Assembly: GCA_040003205.1 (NCBI GenBank)
Contig: JBDUDA010000038.1
Coordinates: forward strand, 1 to 16,395
DNA: 16,395 nt
Direction: 5' to 3'
Source: JALYIM01 sp040003205
GTDB lineage: Bacteria; Acidobacteriota; Terriglobia; Terriglobales; Acidobacteriaceae
A program made the translations under genes and the position numbers. The first letter of the stretch is position 1, and each line of letters opens with the position of its first letter. The notes below the pieces were generated by a model. It was given only the letters and a program-made list of their open reading frames with translations. It was not told the DNA's origin and did not search any database. Below, piece by piece: positions 14,532-16,395 of the stretch.

Positions 14532-15788
14532 TTACTCTGATGTAACGGCGCGCGCCCACGTTTCGGATTGTGCCAGAAGCGAGGCAGCATCGCTGGCACT
14601 TAGCGAGAGCACATTTGCCAACGCGTTGGCGACCTGCATATCTTTTGCCTCAAGCGTGATCATGAGTTGGTATAGGGGACGCAACCGGCCGACGCCACCT
14701 AAAAGGACCGCTTTGATTTCCTGATCGAGCGGAACATTTTCCAGGATTCTGGCCATTGGGGTTTCCAGAATTGCGTCCATCCGAGATAACAGGCCGAGCA
14801 GAAATAAATCTGTTTCCCCGGTCGGAAGCTTCGGAGACAGCAATTCGCATAAACGCGCTCGCACCAGCGCCGAAAATACCAGCTCGGTGGATTGGTGTTG
14901 CTCGGGTGCCAGGGTGGTAACCAGGCGAATCCAGCGCCGGACCTCGCGTTCCCCCATCATTGCGAGCGCCTGCTGAACCGAGCGAATCTCAGTCGCGAAA
15001 CCGAAGGCGTCGGAGTTCAAGTATCGAAGCAGGCGATAGCAGAGAGAAGCTTCGCCTTTGATAATGTTTTCCAACTCCAGCGGATCGAGATTTGGCTGCT
15101 GGGTGATTTGCAAGAGACGCAAATAGCCGGCGCGATTGGCGGGGATTTTTCGCGCCTCCAAAATCTCCGGCTTACTAAAAAAATAACCCTGGAAATAAAG
15201 GAACCCTGCCGCTTTGGCAGCCGCGAATTTCTCTTTCGTTTCCACTTTCTCCGCCAGCATTCGCGACTTCCATGGTCCGTAGCGCTTAACCAGGGCCGCG
15301 CACTCTTCGGGAGATTTCCTCCGTACGTCTACCTTGAGAATATCTACCAGGTGAGTAAGTTTTTCGCGCGGATCATTCATTACAAAGTTATCCAGCGCGA
15401 TCAAATAGCCGGCTTCTTTCAATCGCTGACACGCGGCGATCACCAGGTCGTCAGCCGGAACGTTGTCTACAATCTCCACTACCGTCTGAGTGGATGGAAG
15501 CAGAGTGATGTAGTCCTTGAGCAGGATTTCACGCGTGCAATTCATGAAGCCGCGTTTGCCATCACAAAGCATGTCGAGACCCATCAGCATGGAACTATCG
15601 AGCATGCTGCGGGAGGCAGCTTCGGGATCGGTGGAATGAAAGTGGTCTTCGACGCCATCGCGAAAAAGTAGCTCGTAACCAAAAACTCTTTCGTTGGCGG
15701 TAAAAATCGGTTGCCGGGCCACAAAACAGGTATTCGGCTTAGCAGGCAGCTTGCGGTTGTCACCCAGCGCGGTCAAGGGACTTGCCAT
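14532..15788 (-). CDS. EAL-HDOD (YuxH-type) signalling protein
   Basis: A 418-residue, soluble regulator from the ATG at 15788, chosen because AGG lies six bases upstream. The frame could start at a TTG at 15806. Residues about 18-210 are an EAL c-di-GMP phosphodiesterase fold: E39 in Y-E-L-L-F-R (ELL instead of EAL), N83, E105 (V-E-I-V-D-N), D133-N134 in place of the D-D of DDFG, K152, E180 and Q200. The change of the second Asp to Asn suggests weak or absent phosphodiesterase activity. Residues about 219-395 are an HDOD domain (L-C-Y-R-L-L-R-Y-L-N-S, then the S-V-Q-Q-A-L-A-M-M-G-E-R-E-V-R-R-W segment). Related EAL-HDOD proteins affect motility or biofilm in other bacteria, usually without c-di-GMP hydrolysis. 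No kinase, GGDEF or flagellar gene is beside it to suggest a partner. Confidence 0.9.
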   Translation of the reverse strand: MASPLTALGDNRKLPAKPNTCFVARQPIFTANERVFGYELLFRDGVEDHFHSTDPEAASRSMLDSSMLMGLDMLCDGKRGFMNCTREILLKDYITLLPSTQTVVEIVDNVPADDLVIAACQRLKEAGYLIALDNFVMNDPREKLTHLVDILKVDVRRKSPEECAALVKRYGPWKSRMLAEKVETKEKFAAAKAAGFLYFQGYFFSKPEILEARKIPANRAGYLRLLQITQQPNLDPLELENIIKGEASLCYRLLRYLNSDAFGFATEIRSVQQALAMMGEREVRRWIRLVTTLAPEQHQSTELVFSALVRARLCELLSPKLPTGETDLFLLGLLSRMDAILETPMARILENVPLDQEIKAVLLGGVGRLRPLYQLMITLEAKDMQVANALANVLSLSASDAASLLAQSETWARAVTSE

Positions 15789-15850
15789 ATTGAACCTATC
15801 GGCCAAACTCGAAGAAAAATTAGACGTTCTTCATCTGGGAAAGGAGCCTG

Positions 15851-15890
15851 GCTGCCGACCTACATGCAGACTAAAGTCTGCTCCCGGCTA
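15851..15890. repeat. Palindromic repeat around GCAGACT-AA-AGTCTGC
   Basis: GCAGACT (15866-15872) and AGTCTGC (15875-15881) are exact inverted copies two bases apart. Flanking GCCG and CGGC (15853-15856, 15885-15888) extend the symmetry with internal mismatches. The sequence contains the TAG stop (15862-15860) and the last codons of the modA-like frame. I have the impression that this motif is a common dispersed intergenic repeat in related genomes, but I cannot verify that here. Confidence 0.5.
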
Positions 15891-16378
15891 CTGCCCTTTC
15901 CGTCTTGCGCGGCATCACTTGCACCAGGCACCGTGAAACCGTTCTTCTGCATGAGCAAAATAATTTGCGGGTCTTTCAGAAGCTTCAAAAACGCCTCCGC
16001 CAAACCTTTCTGCTTGGATGCTTTTAAAACGACTGCGGCCTGCTCAATGGCAGGATACGCCTCGCTTGGAATCTTTCCACATCGTCCCTGCTGGCTCATG
16101 GCCGGAGCCAGCGCCAGCGAGAGGGCGATGATTCCGATATCGGCATTGCCGGAAGCAACGAAGGTGACGGTTTGCGAGATGTTTTCTCCCAGCACGAGTT
16201 TATCGGCGACCAGATCGTAGAGATTGCTCTTGCGCATGGCGGCAACGGCGGCGCGCCCATAGGGAGCATGCTCCGGATTGGCAATCGCTATTTTTTTGAT
16301 ACTCGCATCACGCAAGACTTCCAATCCCTGGCTAAGGTCAAGTTTTGACTCCTTCCGGGTCCTCCTGCTCCGCTTCCG
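15860..16378 (-). CDS. modA: ModA-like molybdate-binding protein, C-terminal half; frame interrupted on its 5' side
   Basis: The frame encodes the C-terminal half of a periplasmic molybdate-binding protein of ABC importers. Recognisable parts are I-A-N-P-E-H-A-P-Y-G, V-L-G-E-N-I-S-Q-T-V, G-N-A-D-I-G-I-I-A-L-S and I-E-Q-A-A-V-V-L. Similarity continues upstream through T-R-K-E-S-K-L-D-L-S-Q-G-L-E-V-L, but a TGA occurs in frame at 16381-16379. No ATG or GTG follows it before the conserved core; the only possible start is a TTG at 16324 inside a conserved segment. So there is no signal peptide in this frame. Either a frameshift occurred near 16360-16381 (gene decay or sequencing error), or the gene was truncated there. 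The last dozen residues (G-S-S-R-E-Q-T-L-V-C-M) are encoded by a palindromic repeat. The modB/modC genes are not visible. Confidence 0.72.
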   Translation of the reverse strand, partial: RKRSRRTRKESKLDLSQGLEVLRDASIKKIAIANPEHAPYGRAAVAAMRKSNLYDLVADKLVLGENISQTVTFVASGNADIGIIALSLALAPAMSQQGRCGKIPSEAYPAIEQAAVVLKASKQKGLAEAFLKLLKDPQIILLMQKNGFTVPGASDAAQDGKGSSREQTLVCM

Positions 16379-16395
16379 TCAGCCCAACAAGCTTC

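Overview
The window reads like chromosomal DNA of a mesophilic Gram-negative soil bacterium, most probably an acidobacterium of the Koribacter/Terriglobia type. This rests on moderate-to-high GC by eye, the aromatic amino acid gene order, secreted M28 and matrixin-type proteases, an RlpA lipoprotein (so there is an outer membrane), and short dispersed hairpin repeats ending in CGGGATGACA of a kind I associate with that phylum. The assignment is an inference, because there is no rRNA or phylogenetic marker to settle it. No tRNA, rRNA, CRISPR array, transposase, phage gene or recognisable defence gene was seen.

Layout. (1) Positions 1-4646, plus strand: the end of an aromatic amino acid operon, trpF (3' end), trpB, trpA, an AroQ-class chorismate mutase, a type I-beta DAHP synthase and a TyrA dehydrogenase. 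It joins the pathway entry step (DAHP synthase), the chorismate branch point (mutase, TyrA) and the last steps of tryptophan synthesis. (2) 4697-6090, plus: the two subunits of a 3-oxoacid CoA-transferase, possibly with their own promoter. (3) 6223-9754, minus: an exported M28 metallopeptidase, a cytoplasmic thioredoxin-fold protein and the adenine glycosylase MutY. The last two overlap by one base. (4) 9868-11983, plus: three exported proteins in overlapping frames (lipoprotein, unknown secreted protein, matrixin-like metalloprotease). (5) 12129-13511, plus: a small helical protein, the RlpA lytic transglycosylase lipoprotein and a HIT protein, behind a good sigma70-like promoter. (6) 13549-16395, minus: an Arg/Gly-rich protein with a receiver-like domain, an EAL-HDOD protein, and the C-terminal half of a ModA-like molybdate-binding protein whose frame is interrupted near the window edge.

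Most genes are ordinary housekeeping genes. The less ordinary material is the way small dispersed repeats have become the ends of genes (the stop codons of scoB and the modA-like gene, the apparent N-terminus of mutY), a degenerate heptanucleotide tandem repeat inside the aromatic operon, the RG-rich/receiver-like fusion, the exported three-gene matrixin cassette, a perfect 11-bp hairpin inside the rlpA coding sequence, and the interrupted modA. I see no clear case for a wholly new defence or mobile system. The two best candidates for uncharacterised biology are the matrixin cassette and the RG-rich receiver-like protein.
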